Assembly (NCBI RefSeq): GCF_030867145.1
Contig: NC_134428.1
Span: forward strand, 26,017,320 to 26,081,319
Reading direction: 5' to 3'
DNA length: 64,000 bases
From: Opisthocomus hoazin
Lineage: Eukaryota; Chordata; Aves; Opisthocomiformes; Opisthocomidae
A model generated the notes under the pieces. The model was not told where the DNA came from. It made no database searches and was given only the letters and a program-made list of their open reading frames with translations. Shown in pieces: positions 11,001 through 19,300 of the stretch. The position numbers and the translations under genes are program-made. Every line of letters starts with the position of its first letter. Within the stretch, counting starts at the first letter, position 1.

Positions 11001-12082
11001 AAGGCCGTGTCAGCCAGCCCGAGGGGGCAGAGCGTGTGGAAATGCGACTCCTGTGTCCGCGCCGGGGGACACGGGGCAGCTGGCTCGCCGGCAGGGACCA
11101 GGACCAGGGTGGACGGCTGGTGGCAGAGCAGACATCAGCGTACAGCGCAGTTTGGCAGGAGAAAAAGCATCGCTGATTGATACAGGCAAAGCACCCCGTA
11201 AGGACAAGATGAGGCCACGAGGAGTGACAGAGGTCCCCTTCCCACCCTTCGGGACATGGAATCATTTACAGTCCTGGGACTCTGGTCTTGGGAACAGGGA
11301 ATGTGGGGAGGACCGCGGCGCCGAGCGGGCTGTCTGCAGAGAGCCGAACCGGCTGGGCCCGTCCAGCGCAGCGGGCGCGAGCGGCGGGTGGGAGCACGGC
11401 CCAGGCGTGTCCAGTGGGCGGCACCGCGGTGGGCTCAGCCCGAGCGCGGGACCCGCAGCTGGGGGGCCGGGAAGGCCCGACGGGACGGTGGCTTCTTCGG
11501 GAGCCCCCCGGGACCCCCTTCCCCCCGCGCCTTACTTGTAGGGGTTGATGTTGCAGATGGTGACGGCGGGGAAGGGCAGCTTCTGGAACTGGACGGTGAC
11601 GGAGACCGAGGCGCTGTAGTAGTTGCGGAGCAGCTCGGCGCACTGCCAGAGGATGAGCCCGACGGCGCCCAGCGTCAGCGCGATCCAGGCCAGGCGCCGC
11701 AGCCGCCCGCGGGACACCACGATGCGGCGGCAGCCGTGCGTGTTGGTGTTCAGGCAGTACCACCGCATCAGCTCGCTCAGCGTCGGCGCCTGCGGGCCCC
11801 GCACCGGCAGCGTCCGCTTCAGGCGCGCACGGATCTTCTCCCCGGGGGCCGCGGCGACGGCGGCCGCTGCGGACGCGAACACGGGGCGTCTGAGCGGGGC
11901 GGGGGGGGCGGGCGGCATCCCCCCGCCCCCGGGAGAGCCCCGCGGCCGGCAGCGGAGCCGTGAGCCGGCACCGGCACCCCCCCCATCCCGATCCCGAACG
12001 GCCTCCCCCGGGGAGATCGCGCCCGCCCGGGCAGCCGCCGCCCCGCCTCACCTCGGCCGCTGTCCGGGCCCGGCGGGGCCAT
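1631..12082 (-). CDS. SCNN1G: Epithelial sodium channel (ENaC) gamma subunit, spliced, 13 coding exons
   Basis: Pore-forming gamma subunit of the amiloride-sensitive channel for Na+ entry at the apical membrane of tight epithelia; it normally assembles with alpha and beta. Coding exons on the minus strand: 12082-12052, 11866-11536, 10736-10442, 10003-9810, 8865-8762, 8301-8138, 5227-5129, 3907-3790, 3330-3252, 3167-3110, 2759-2698, 2496-2421, 2020-1631. All junctions are GT-AG and the sum is 2001 nt (666 residues). Visible landmarks: the His-Gly gating motif (NTHGCRR, about 52-58); TM1 about 70-90; polybasic sites at 152-155 and 191-193; a long Cys-rich extracellular loop; TM2 with the selectivity filter Ser-Cys-Ser at 554-556; and a C-terminal PY motif, PPPNY, at 640-644, the NEDD4L-type docking site. 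Identity to human gamma ENaC is obvious throughout, and far closer than to the alpha or beta subunits. The start is chosen in exon 1 because the mammalian start position is Ala here. Confidence 0.96.
2421..2496 (-). CDS. SCNN1G: SCNN1G exon 12: pre-TM2
   Basis: 76 nt, residues 512-537, encoding TDLANLMVFYKDLNERFISE and the following ENaC-type block. Acceptor CTCGCAG, donor ACC|GTAAGC. Confidence 0.94.
2698..2759 (-). CDS. SCNN1G: SCNN1G exon 11
   Basis: 62 nt, residues 492-512, encoding DWMLRVLSWDKGQKINKKLN. Acceptor TTTTTTCCAG, donor AA|GTAAGT. Confidence 0.94.
3110..3167 (-). CDS. SCNN1G: SCNN1G exon 10
   Basis: 58 nt, residues 472-491, encoding FKEWALTTSIAQWPSAVSE. Acceptor CCCCAG. The donor GAG|GTTGGT is weak, with T at +3, but it is the only position that preserves frame and homology. 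Confidence 0.92.
3252..3330 (-). CDS. SCNN1G: SCNN1G exon 9
   Basis: 79 nt, residues 446-472. Acceptor CTTGCAG, donor AG|GTAAGC. It encodes MYCYYRLHEKFVKEQLGCQQ, which aligns with the human MYCYYQLHRAFVQEELGCQ. Confidence 0.94.
3790..3907 (-). CDS. SCNN1G: SCNN1G exon 8: Cys-rich segment
   Basis: 118 nt, residues 407-446. Acceptor CCCGCAG, donor A|GTAAGT. It encodes ICLHSCFQKAMVDSCGCAQY, part of the disulfide-rich thumb/palm of ENaC/DEG channels. Confidence 0.95.
5129..5227 (-). CDS. SCNN1G: SCNN1G exon 7
   Basis: 99 nt, residues 374-406. Acceptor GCTTCTCAG, donor CAG|GTAAAT. It encodes KLSKPYSDCTETGADIPVEN, matching the human segment KLSEPYSQCTEDGSDVP. It is separated from exon 6 by the largest intron of the gene (5228-8137). 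Confidence 0.95.
5228..8137 (-). other. SCNN1G intron 6
   Basis: The largest SCNN1G intron (2.9 kb), between exons 6 and 7. It is mixed-composition DNA with a pyrimidine-rich tract near 5630. I see no additional coding exon, RNA gene or recognisable repeat in it. Confidence 0.6.
8138..8301 (-). CDS. SCNN1G: SCNN1G exon 6
   Basis: 164 nt, residues 319-373. Acceptor CTCAG, donor TTT|GTGAGT. It encodes YNPFLVTSTGAK and YPFIEDIGTEIETA, conserved palm and beta-ball segments of the ENaC/DEG family. Confidence 0.95.
8762..8865 (-). CDS. SCNN1G: SCNN1G exon 5
   Basis: 104 nt, residues 284-319. Acceptor CTTCCAG, donor G|GTAAGG. It encodes FHHPLHGNCYTFNSG and the sequon Asn-Gly-Thr at 305-307, matching the extracellular domain of gamma ENaC. 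Confidence 0.95.
9810..10003 (-). CDS. SCNN1G: SCNN1G exon 4
   Basis: 194 nt, residues 220-284. Acceptor ATTATCAG, donor AG|GTCAGT. It contains overlapping N-glycosylation sequons in CDANNSSEC and the highly conserved block NAIQEWYKLHYMNIMAQ, a diagnostic gamma-ENaC segment. Confidence 0.95.
10442..10736 (-). CDS. SCNN1G: SCNN1G exon 3: polybasic cleavage region
   Basis: 295 nt, residues 121-219. Acceptor GTGCAG, donor CTG|GTGAGT. It encodes the early extracellular finger region with KVRR (152-155) and QKRR (190-193), at the positions of the human furin and prostasin sites. Confidence 0.95.
11536..11866 (-). CDS. SCNN1G: SCNN1G exon 2: N-terminus, His-Gly motif and TM1
   Basis: 331 nt, residues 11-121. 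Acceptor TCCGCAG, donor AA|GTAAGG. It encodes the APGEKI block where mammalian gamma ENaC begins, then the conserved segment WYCLNTNTHGCRRIVVSRG, TM1, and the post-TM1 block FPAVTICNINPYK. Confidence 0.95.
12052..12082 (-). CDS. SCNN1G: SCNN1G coding exon 1 (initiator exon)
   Basis: 31 nt encoding MAPPGPDSGR plus one base (phase 1), followed by donor GTGAGG. The ATG context is AGCATGG, with A at -3 and G at +4, a strong Kozak match. It joins in frame to exon 2 with a Gly/Ala split codon (G+CG). Any 5' UTR would lie at higher coordinates. The exon is inferred from splice signals and frame only, without transcript support. Confidence 0.75.
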
Positions 12083-12149
12083 GCTGCGCTCCCGGCCCCG
12101 GCGACGCTGCCGATGGCGCGACCGGCGCCCGCCCCGGCACCTACCCCCG

Positions 12150-12290
12150 CCGCTCGCCCCGCCCCTCCCGGCCAGACCCCGCCCCCTGGCCCCGCCCCTC
12201 CAGGCACCTACACCCGCCGTACGCCCCGCCCCCTTGCCCCGCCCCGCCTGGCCCCGCCCCGCCAAGCCGCCCCTGCCCCTGCTCCCCGGC
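12150..12290. promoter_or_regulatory. GC-box (Sp/KLF-type) array
   Basis: At least eight CCCCGCCCC/CCCGCCCC words lie within about 140 bp, part of a local duplication in which GGCACCTAC(A/C)CCCGCCG recurs at 12136 and 12203. These are typical Sp1/KLF sites of TATA-less promoters. Confidence 0.6.
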
Positions 12291-12482
12291 CGCGCAGCGC
12301 CTCCTCACGGCGGCCGCTGGGCTCTCGCGGGGCGGGGCGGGCGGGAGCCCCGCGGGTTCGCCGAGGCGCGGTGCCAGCCCGCTCCCACGCGCCGCCGGTC
12401 CCCGCGGGGACGGGACAGCGGCGAGGCGGGGCCCAGCCCGGGGTCCCGCCCCGCCCCCTCCCCTCCCGCCTCGCCAGCAACA

Positions 12483-12493
12483 AAGATGGCGGC
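12483..12493 (+). promoter_or_regulatory. YY1-type element
   Basis: AAGATGGCGGC is an exact match to the core YY1 promoter element, about 195 bp before the USP31 ATG. YY1 elements of this form usually sit just downstream of the start site in CpG promoters, which would place a USP31 TSS near here. Confidence 0.5.
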
Positions 12494-12532
12494 GCTGCGG
12501 CGGCGCCCGCCCGCCGCGGAGGTGGCGGCGCG

Positions 12533-12542
12533 GTCACGTGAC
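12533..12542. promoter_or_regulatory. Palindromic E-box GTCACGTGAC (USF/TFEB-class)
   Basis: A perfect 10-bp palindrome containing CACGTG. The flanked form matches the CLEAR-type consensus of TFEB/TFE3 and also USF/MITF sites. It lies about 150 bp upstream of the USP31 start codon. Function is untested. Confidence 0.5.
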
Positions 12543-12566
12543 GGCGCGGCCCGCCCCGCCCGCGGC

Positions 12567-12590
12567 ATGGCGGCGCCGGGAGGCGGCTGA
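12567..12590 (+). other. uORF 1 upstream of USP31
   Basis: ATG GCG GCG ... TGA, seven codons plus stop, 98 nt before the USP31 ATG. It would be in the 5' UTR if transcription starts near the YY1 element. Confidence 0.4.
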
Positions 12591-12620
12591 GCGGCGGCTG
12601 CGGCCCGGCGGGCGGGGGGG

Positions 12621-12641
12621 ATGCGGCGGCCGGCGGGCTGA
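12621..12641 (+). other. uORF 2 upstream of USP31
   Basis: ATG CGG CGG CCG GCG GGC TGA, six codons plus stop, ending 46 nt before the USP31 start codon. Confidence 0.4.
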
Positions 12642-12687
12642 GCGGAGCGGCGCGGCCGGGCGGGGATGCGCGCTGCGCCGGGCGGCC

Positions 12688-13305
12688 ATGTCGCGGGTGA
12701 GCGGCCCCGGGCCGGCCGGCAGCGCCAAGGAGAAGCGCTCCTTCAGCAAGCGGCTCTTCCGCGGGCGGGCGGCGGGCGGCGGCGCGGGCTCGGCCCCGGC
12801 CCCCCCGTCCCCCGCCGCCGCCCCGGCCCCGGCGCCGTCCGGGCGGTCGCTCGGCGGGTTCATGAGCCGCGTGCTGAAGACCCTCTCCACCCTCTCGCAC
12901 TACAGCAGCGAGCCCGAGCCCCGCGGCCCGCACGCCCCGCGCCTGCCCCCGCCGCAGGCGGCCGGCGGCCTGGGCAGCTGCTTCCCGCCGGGCCCGCCGC
13001 GCAGCCCCGAGCCCCCGCCGCGGCCCCCCGGCGGCCCCGAGGCCGTGCCCGGCGTGGCGGGGCTGCGCAACCACGGCAACACCTGCTTCATGAACGCCAT
13101 CCTGCAGTGCCTCAGCAACACCGAGCTCTTCGCCGAGTTCCTGGCGCTGGAGCAGTTCCGCGGCGGGCCGGACCCCCCCCCGCCGCCGCCGCCCCCCGCC
13201 GCCGGCCCCCCGCCCGCGCCCGGCGAGGTGACGGAGCAGCTGGCGCAGCTGGTGCGGGCGCTCTGGACGCTGGAGTACACCCCGCAGCACAGCCGCGACT
13301 TCAAG
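12688..13305 (+). CDS. USP31: USP31 exon 1: N-terminus and catalytic Cys box
   Basis: 618 nt, residues 1-206, donor AAG|GTGAGC. The start GCCATGT gives MSRVSG..., aligned with the human start. It encodes FMSRVLKTLSTLSHYSSE, Pro-rich stretches and the Cys box. The frame is open far upstream, but the human-like N-terminus supports this ATG. Confidence 0.93.
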
Positions 13306-16300
13306 GTGAGCGGGGCGGCGGGGGGAGGCCGCGTCCCACCGGGGCTGCCCGCCCCGCCGCCCCGAGCCCGGGAGCCGGGGAGCGGCCTGCCCCGGGGCGC
13401 GGCGGGGCCTGGCCGGCGGGCGCGGTGCGGGAAGCCCCCCCGCCCCGCCAGCCGCACGCCTGGTGGCTGCTCCGGCCTCGGCCCCTCCGCAGCCGCGGAC
13501 CCCGCGCTCCGGCCCGGTGACAGCGGCGTGCCCGCGCCACCGTCCCCGGCTCTGCGCCGTCCCGGGCCGAGCCCCGCTCCTTACCCGCGCCGGGAGCCGG
13601 CCGGTGGCTCCGCTGGCTCGCACCGGGGAGGGCGTCCATTTTGCTGTTTCATACCTCAGTCACGCCGCGGGTGGAAAAGCTGCGAGGGGCGGCTGCGCAG
13701 CGCGGGAGCCGGCCGGGGGTGCGCGGGAGCCGGTCAGCGGTGCGCTGCGTCCCCCGGCGCCCGGGAGCCCGGGCGGGTCTGGGGCGAGGTGCCCGGAGGA
13801 CGAGACCGTAGCGAACCCCGCGGCGTTCTCCCGCCCCAGGCCGGCGCCGCGGTCGCCCCGGCAGCGGCGTCTCTCGCGCTGCCCCGCCGCGGGCCCTGCG
13901 CCCGTCCCTGGGGTGCTGTGGCGGAGGCCGCAGTCTCGGCCCCCGCCGTTCAGCTGTGCCCGCGATGCTGCTGGGTGGAACGAGACGCAGCGTGGGAGCG
14001 CGCCGGGCCTGCTGGGCCGCTCCGGACGGTGAGCACGCTGGGCAGTGCTGGTGTGGCAGCAGCCCCCTGGCACCTCACGACGCTGGGCTGGGTGGAGGTG
14101 GGCGGTGGTTGGCACCCTGTTAACCTGGAGACCTTCGCTTTAGGGGAGCTGTTCTTGCGGAGGGGACGCGTGCCGACACGGCAGAGCGTAGCTCACGTGT
14201 TCTCGGGCCCTGCCGTGGGTTCGGTGGGGCGCGGCGGCAGGTGCCAGCGCCGGCTCTGCCTCGCTGCGGGGCGGGCGGTGGGGTGTCCGAGAGCCCCCCG
14301 CGGTGCCGGCGGCCTTCGGGCTGGCGCAGGGCCTCTGCCTCCTCCGGCCGCCTCGCGGGCGCGTTGCGAGCGGCGGCTCCCGGGGAGCCCGGCCGCGTGC
14401 CCTCGCTCGAGGACGCCTGGCGCAGGGAGGGGCCGTGTGCGGCTCCGGTGTTTTCCGAGGCGTTTGTTGATGGAGGGGGGCTCGGGGAGCCGATCCTCTC
14501 CCCGCGGCTTCGGCGGGTCCGGCGCTGGCAGCGCGGCGGGCGCTCGCCTCGGCCATCACCCCGCACCGCTCCGGAGGCGTTCTGGCGGGAGATAACTGGG
14601 CTTCTCCCGAGTAATAGCAGGAACAAAAGGTTGCGAAAGCAGAATTGTCTTTCGCCAGCGTAGCTGATAAAATCCAAGGGAAAGCAGACCGCTTTCTAGG
14701 GCAGGGTACGCTGCTCACGCGGGCGGAGGAGGGCGGCAGGAGGAGGAAGAGCAGCAGGTCTGGAGATTCGATTAAGGCCGTGATCCGAGGCTGGGTGGTT
14801 TTGCAGCGGAACTTTCTTTGCTGGTTTGCAGGCGTCGCTAACGGTAAGCGAAAGCTTCTCCACTCGTGGCTGATGTAGCGGGAGCCCATCAGTCTTCCAC
14901 CTGCCAGGTCCCCAGGAGGGTTTTGGAAAGCTGCTGGCTGCGGGGAGCGTTGTCCCGGTCGGTCCCGTCCGTGCTGCGCAGCACGAACAGCCCGTGTCTC
15001 CGCAGAACGACTGTGTCATTATGTCAAGTACTCCGCTGTTTCCTCACAGGGGTCAATTACTCGTAATAGTAAATTAACGCCTCTAAAGACAGTTAAGTAG
15101 CCTGAACCTGCTATTAAATGCAGCATTCTTAATTAAAATTTTCTTCAGCAGCGGGCTTGCATGGTTAATTTAAAGAGGTAAACAACAGGCTCAGATTTGA
15201 GAAAGGTGAAGGTTGGCGTTTCCACTCTGGGGACTGCCGCTTCTCCCCGGAACGAGAACCACATCGCTCCAAGCTTGTTCTGGGTGGAGGCCAGAACCTT
15301 CCCGGTCTTCATCGCTTTGGTTTTTTAAGGGTGAAAAGTGTTTTCAGGAGGGTCATTTTGCGCTTCCACTCCAACAGTGATAGTTATTGACAGTAATGTT
15401 TGTTGGGTACTCGAAAAGCTCTGGAGCCAGCATACTTAGAAACCCGTGTGTGTTGATTTTTTTTATTTGCTTTTTTCCCCTCTTTTGCCACCCAATATAA
15501 TCGGGCAGACACACTTCCTGATTCCTAAATACTTATCTGCAGGCGCTGAGCGTAGTTTAGGATCAAGGATAATACTTGTCCTCTTGCTCATTTTTATATC
15601 TGCAGGCTTTTTTCTTGGGTCAGAGGAAATTCGTTGCGAAGAGAGGGTCTCTGAGTGCTTGTGGACAGAGGCCTCGGAGGGGCGAGTTTCTGGATGCTCC
15701 TTACCCTTAGCTGGTTTTGTTTGGTAGTATTCTCTCCTGTTTGAGGCCGATCTTTGAGAAATAACCCGTCTGATGGGTTCGTGAGTCGTGTAGTCCTGCT
15801 GCTGAAACCAGGGCAAATGCAGCTGAAAGCAGGGGTTGGCGTGGAGCGGCCGGTCTCGTCAGCGCAGGGCGAGGGCGAGCCTGGCAGAGGGCTGATGCCA
15901 GGGCAGCTGCAGCCTTCGCCTCGCCAGCAGCGAGCCCATCGTCTCCGGGCAGAGCTCCTTCAGACGCAAGGATCTCTGCCAGTGGCTGCATTTAAACATC
16001 ACATTTCTCTGCCACAAGAAGTTCTTTAAAATGGTTTTTTCTTCCCGGTCTGCGGCGCGGGTCTGTGCAGAGCGCGCTCTGAAGTGTTTGCAACGGCTGG
16101 TGCTCGGGGCGAGGATCTGCTGGGCGAAGGGCCCGGGGGGGGCTCGGGGAGCGCAGGGCTCTGCAGTGGGGTGGAGGTGCCCCGGCCGTCGGGGTGGAGG
16201 TGCCCCGGGGCGGAGGTGCCCCGGCCGTCGGGTGGAGGTGCCCCGGCCGTCGGGGGTACCCTCTGCCGTTCCTGCCGCCGAGGCCTTCGCTGCCCGGGGA

Positions 16301-19300
16301 CGCGCGCTTGGCTTGCTGCGGGTGGGGAAGCACGTCTGCCGGAGAGCTGGAGGAGCACCGGGGAGCGGCTGGGGTGTAGACGGCCGCGGAAGGCGAGGGA
16401 AGGAACGGCCTGGGACGTGGAGGCAGAGGGGTTTGCTTGCGGTGGCAGCCCGGGGCTGGGAGCCGAGGGGAGCCCGGGCTGCCCTCCCCAGGGGACGACC
16501 CAGGAGCACCGTGGCAGGGGTGGTGGGTGCTGGTTTTGCGTCTCCGTGTTGGATGACTTTCCTCTTGGTCCCGTGCTCGTTTGCAGTTTGTTTTAACAAT
16601 TGTTTTCTTCCGATTGCTCAATGGTTTTTATTTTCCTGCCTGAACAGAGCTGCTGCTTTCACAAGAAGGGCAAATATTGCAGCTTGCGCTTCCTCTTTCC
16701 CCTGTGTGATGGTGTGACAGTGGTGACAAACATCTATTGTTTGAGCTGTAGCTGTGCTGCCGGCTGTTTTTGTTCCAGGGAGCTGTCCCGTTCTGCCTGC
16801 GAGGTCCCTGGGAGGGCTGGGTGGCGTGGACAGAGCGCGCTTTGTGACGGGCAGTCGGTCTGTGGCCCTCGGAGGTGCTGATGGGGCTCTGAAGTGAGAA
16901 GGACTTTTTTTTAAACTAATTGGGCTTGAAAAATTCTATGTACTTGTCCAAATCCTCTGCCTTTGCCTGCCTTGGAGTTCTGGTCTCCTGTGGATGGTGA
17001 GGCTGTTTTCTGTTTTGAGGCTTTCTTCATAGCTAAGCCAGTTGCACGCTGAAGCATGTCGGTGCTTAACAAGATGCTTTGTATGCTGGAACTGTGTTGG
17101 TTGCATTTTTGTTGTCCAACAAGATGAAGACTGCCTTGTTTTTATGACCTGCAGCGTGTACAGCGAATACAGAAAACTTGTAGTAACTTGATTGAGTTGG
17201 ATTATCGGAATTAGATCTGAACCCGGAATGAATCCCACTTAATAGAGCAGGGATAGTTGTGCCAGGTTAATGGTGCTGCTTTCATTTTTATGTATTTATT
17301 TTTAAACCTGTGTTTAGTGTAAGATTTTGTAGTAGCTGCAGTTTCAAGGTGCTTGTGTTTTGGGAATGCACTTGGGGTAAATGCTGCACTTGGGACAAGC
17401 AGTCTGTCAGCTGTGCTGGTCGCTTCTTTGTGAATTAGTGGGTAACTCCTCTGAATCGTGAAGGGGCTCCTGCAAAGTGTTGACACGCTTAGTGTCTTTA
17501 CCCCCTGTTGTAGATAAATGGCAGAAGTTCTCAGCGTGGGGCTGCTTGGTGCGGTCTGGGCGTTGAAGCCTTCGGTCCTGCACCCGGGGCTGTTAGCTGT
17601 GAGCTCTCCCCCTCGCTAAAGCCCTTGTGCTTTGCTAACGGGGCCAGCTGATGTGAAGTGGGATCCCCCGGATCGTCTGTCCTCTCCACTGGCGTTTCTG
17701 GACTCCTTCACTGAGCTGCTCCACACTTGTGGCACTCCTCTGTTCCTTCATCCGCTGCTCTTCTGAGTCCCACACATCCCTCGGCTAGCACAGCACGAGA
17801 ACAAAGCTGGTTTGTAGAACAAGATCTGATTTCTGCTGTTGATGAGGACGAATTCTCCTGGAGTCAGCACCGACTCCTGGCAGTGCCTTCCGGCAGGCGT
17901 GACCGTGCCCCTGGGAAGAGCCTGGGAAGGAGCGTGCCCGTTTGGGAACAACAAGCCACCTTTCGCGTCCGGGTCCGTGCCCTGCGTGGGAGAGGCGTTG
18001 GAGGGTGCTGGCCCCGGCTGCGAGCCCTCTGCCCTCTCCCGCTGTGCCCGGCCGTGCCGGGGAGCTGCCAGCGGCTCTGCCCGTCGGTGCCTGCGGGGAG
18101 CCCTGTGTGGGCGCAGCGGCCCTGGCAGTGTCGTCCCGACAAGCTTCGCTCTCTCCTTATGTGTCCAGGAAAGGTGTTAATCAGCATTAATTAAGGCTTC
18201 AGCCTGAAAGGACCGGAGTAGCTGCTAGCGCGGGGCAGGAGTCAGGCAGGGGCTGGTGGGGTGATGCTTCTTGTCCAGGCTTGTGAAACGCGGTGGAGAA
18301 CCGGCTCTGGTCCTGGCGTGCTGCGCTCGGCCCTGCTGCTCTGGTTTGTGCGTTCTGAAGTGGGATCCTGAGCGGCTGTGGTTATTGCCCGCTCTGTGGG
18401 AGCTGTTTGGTGCCGCCCCGGGGCTGGCTGGCTGCCCCCGGAGCCCCGTGCCACCCCCGTGCCCTGTCCCCGGAGCCCCGCACCCCTGGGCGGCCCCGGG
18501 GAGCGGGAGGCTCGCTGCTCTGAGCCTCCCTGGTTTGCTTGCTCTCTGCAGCGGTGCTGGCGTGCCCGAGGGCTGGGGGCCCTGCAGGTCTGCTGGCAGC
18601 GGGAGCGAGCGCAGTGGTCCTGCCGGCAGCGTCACCTGCGCCAAGGGTCGCTGCTGGCCTTGGCCTTGTCCCCGGGCTGGGGCGAGCAGAAGGTCGGAAC
18701 CGAACTGTTTCCCAGGGATTGCTTTCCCCAGAGAAGAATATCTTGGTTCAGAAAGGGGAAATTGCTGTTTCTGTGTGTGAGCAGAGGGAGTCATTTAGAT
18801 AAATGCTCTTGATGAGATGTCTGCTGTCAAAGTTGCCCAAACACAGAACTATGTCTGTGGGATTTGAAAAAGGAAAAAAAAAAAAATCTGGTTGAGCATA
18901 ACTTGCTGATGTGCAGTGAAAGATAAAGAATAGCCGTTCTTTCCTGCTCACGTGTGTCATTGTGTCAGGTCTCTAATGAGCTGCCTTCATCCGTTCGTGT
19001 ACAAAAACCTTCCCACAGCTGCTTCCTACCAGAGGCACGCTGGAACGCAGCAGACTGACATTTTTCCTTGAGCTGCCTTTGTGCTCTGGAACAATAACAG
19101 CAGCCCAGGAGAGGCCAGCAGTTCAGCAGTTTGCATTTATTTATTGCATCTATTTAGAGCGATAGATGAATGATTGTTATCAGCCCACTGAAAGTTTAAT
19201 AATGATAATGCGTCTTTGCCATAAATCTGCTTTATAGACAGACAGGGACTTGTTTGGTTGTAGGGTGCTTGCATTAGGGGGTTAGATAAGTGTGTGCGAT

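Larger units (their letters stand above)
12083..12687. promoter_or_regulatory. Divergent SCNN1G-USP31 promoter region
   Basis: Head-to-head arrangement with 605 bp between the start codons. It contains an array of GC boxes (about 12150-12290), a YY1-type word (12483-12493) and a palindromic E-box (12533-12542). Both 5' UTRs must start inside it unless there are further upstream non-coding exons. Bidirectional activity is an inference from layout. Confidence 0.65.
11250..14600. promoter_or_regulatory. CpG island covering the divergent SCNN1G/USP31 start region
   Basis: About 3.3 kb of extremely GC- and CpG-rich sequence spanning SCNN1G exons 1-2, the 605-bp gap between the two start codons, USP31 exon 1 and the first 1.3 kb of USP31 intron 1. 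No TATA box is obvious. Stop codons are so rare that long spurious frames appear on both strands. The boundaries are judged by eye. Confidence 0.8.

Noticed and set aside
11532-11918. SCNN1G starting at the ATG at 11918 (MPPAPPAPLRRPVF...)
   Set aside because: This ATG is inside what looks like intron 1, upstream of a good TCCGCAG acceptor; the exon 1 solution has a better Kozak context and a phase match. It is kept as an alternative, not as the main model.
12208-13623. 471-codon minus-strand frame opposite USP31 exon 1
   Set aside because: It is antisense to a clear coding exon, Arg/Gly/Ala/Pro-rich with no domain, and explained by GC-rich stop depletion.
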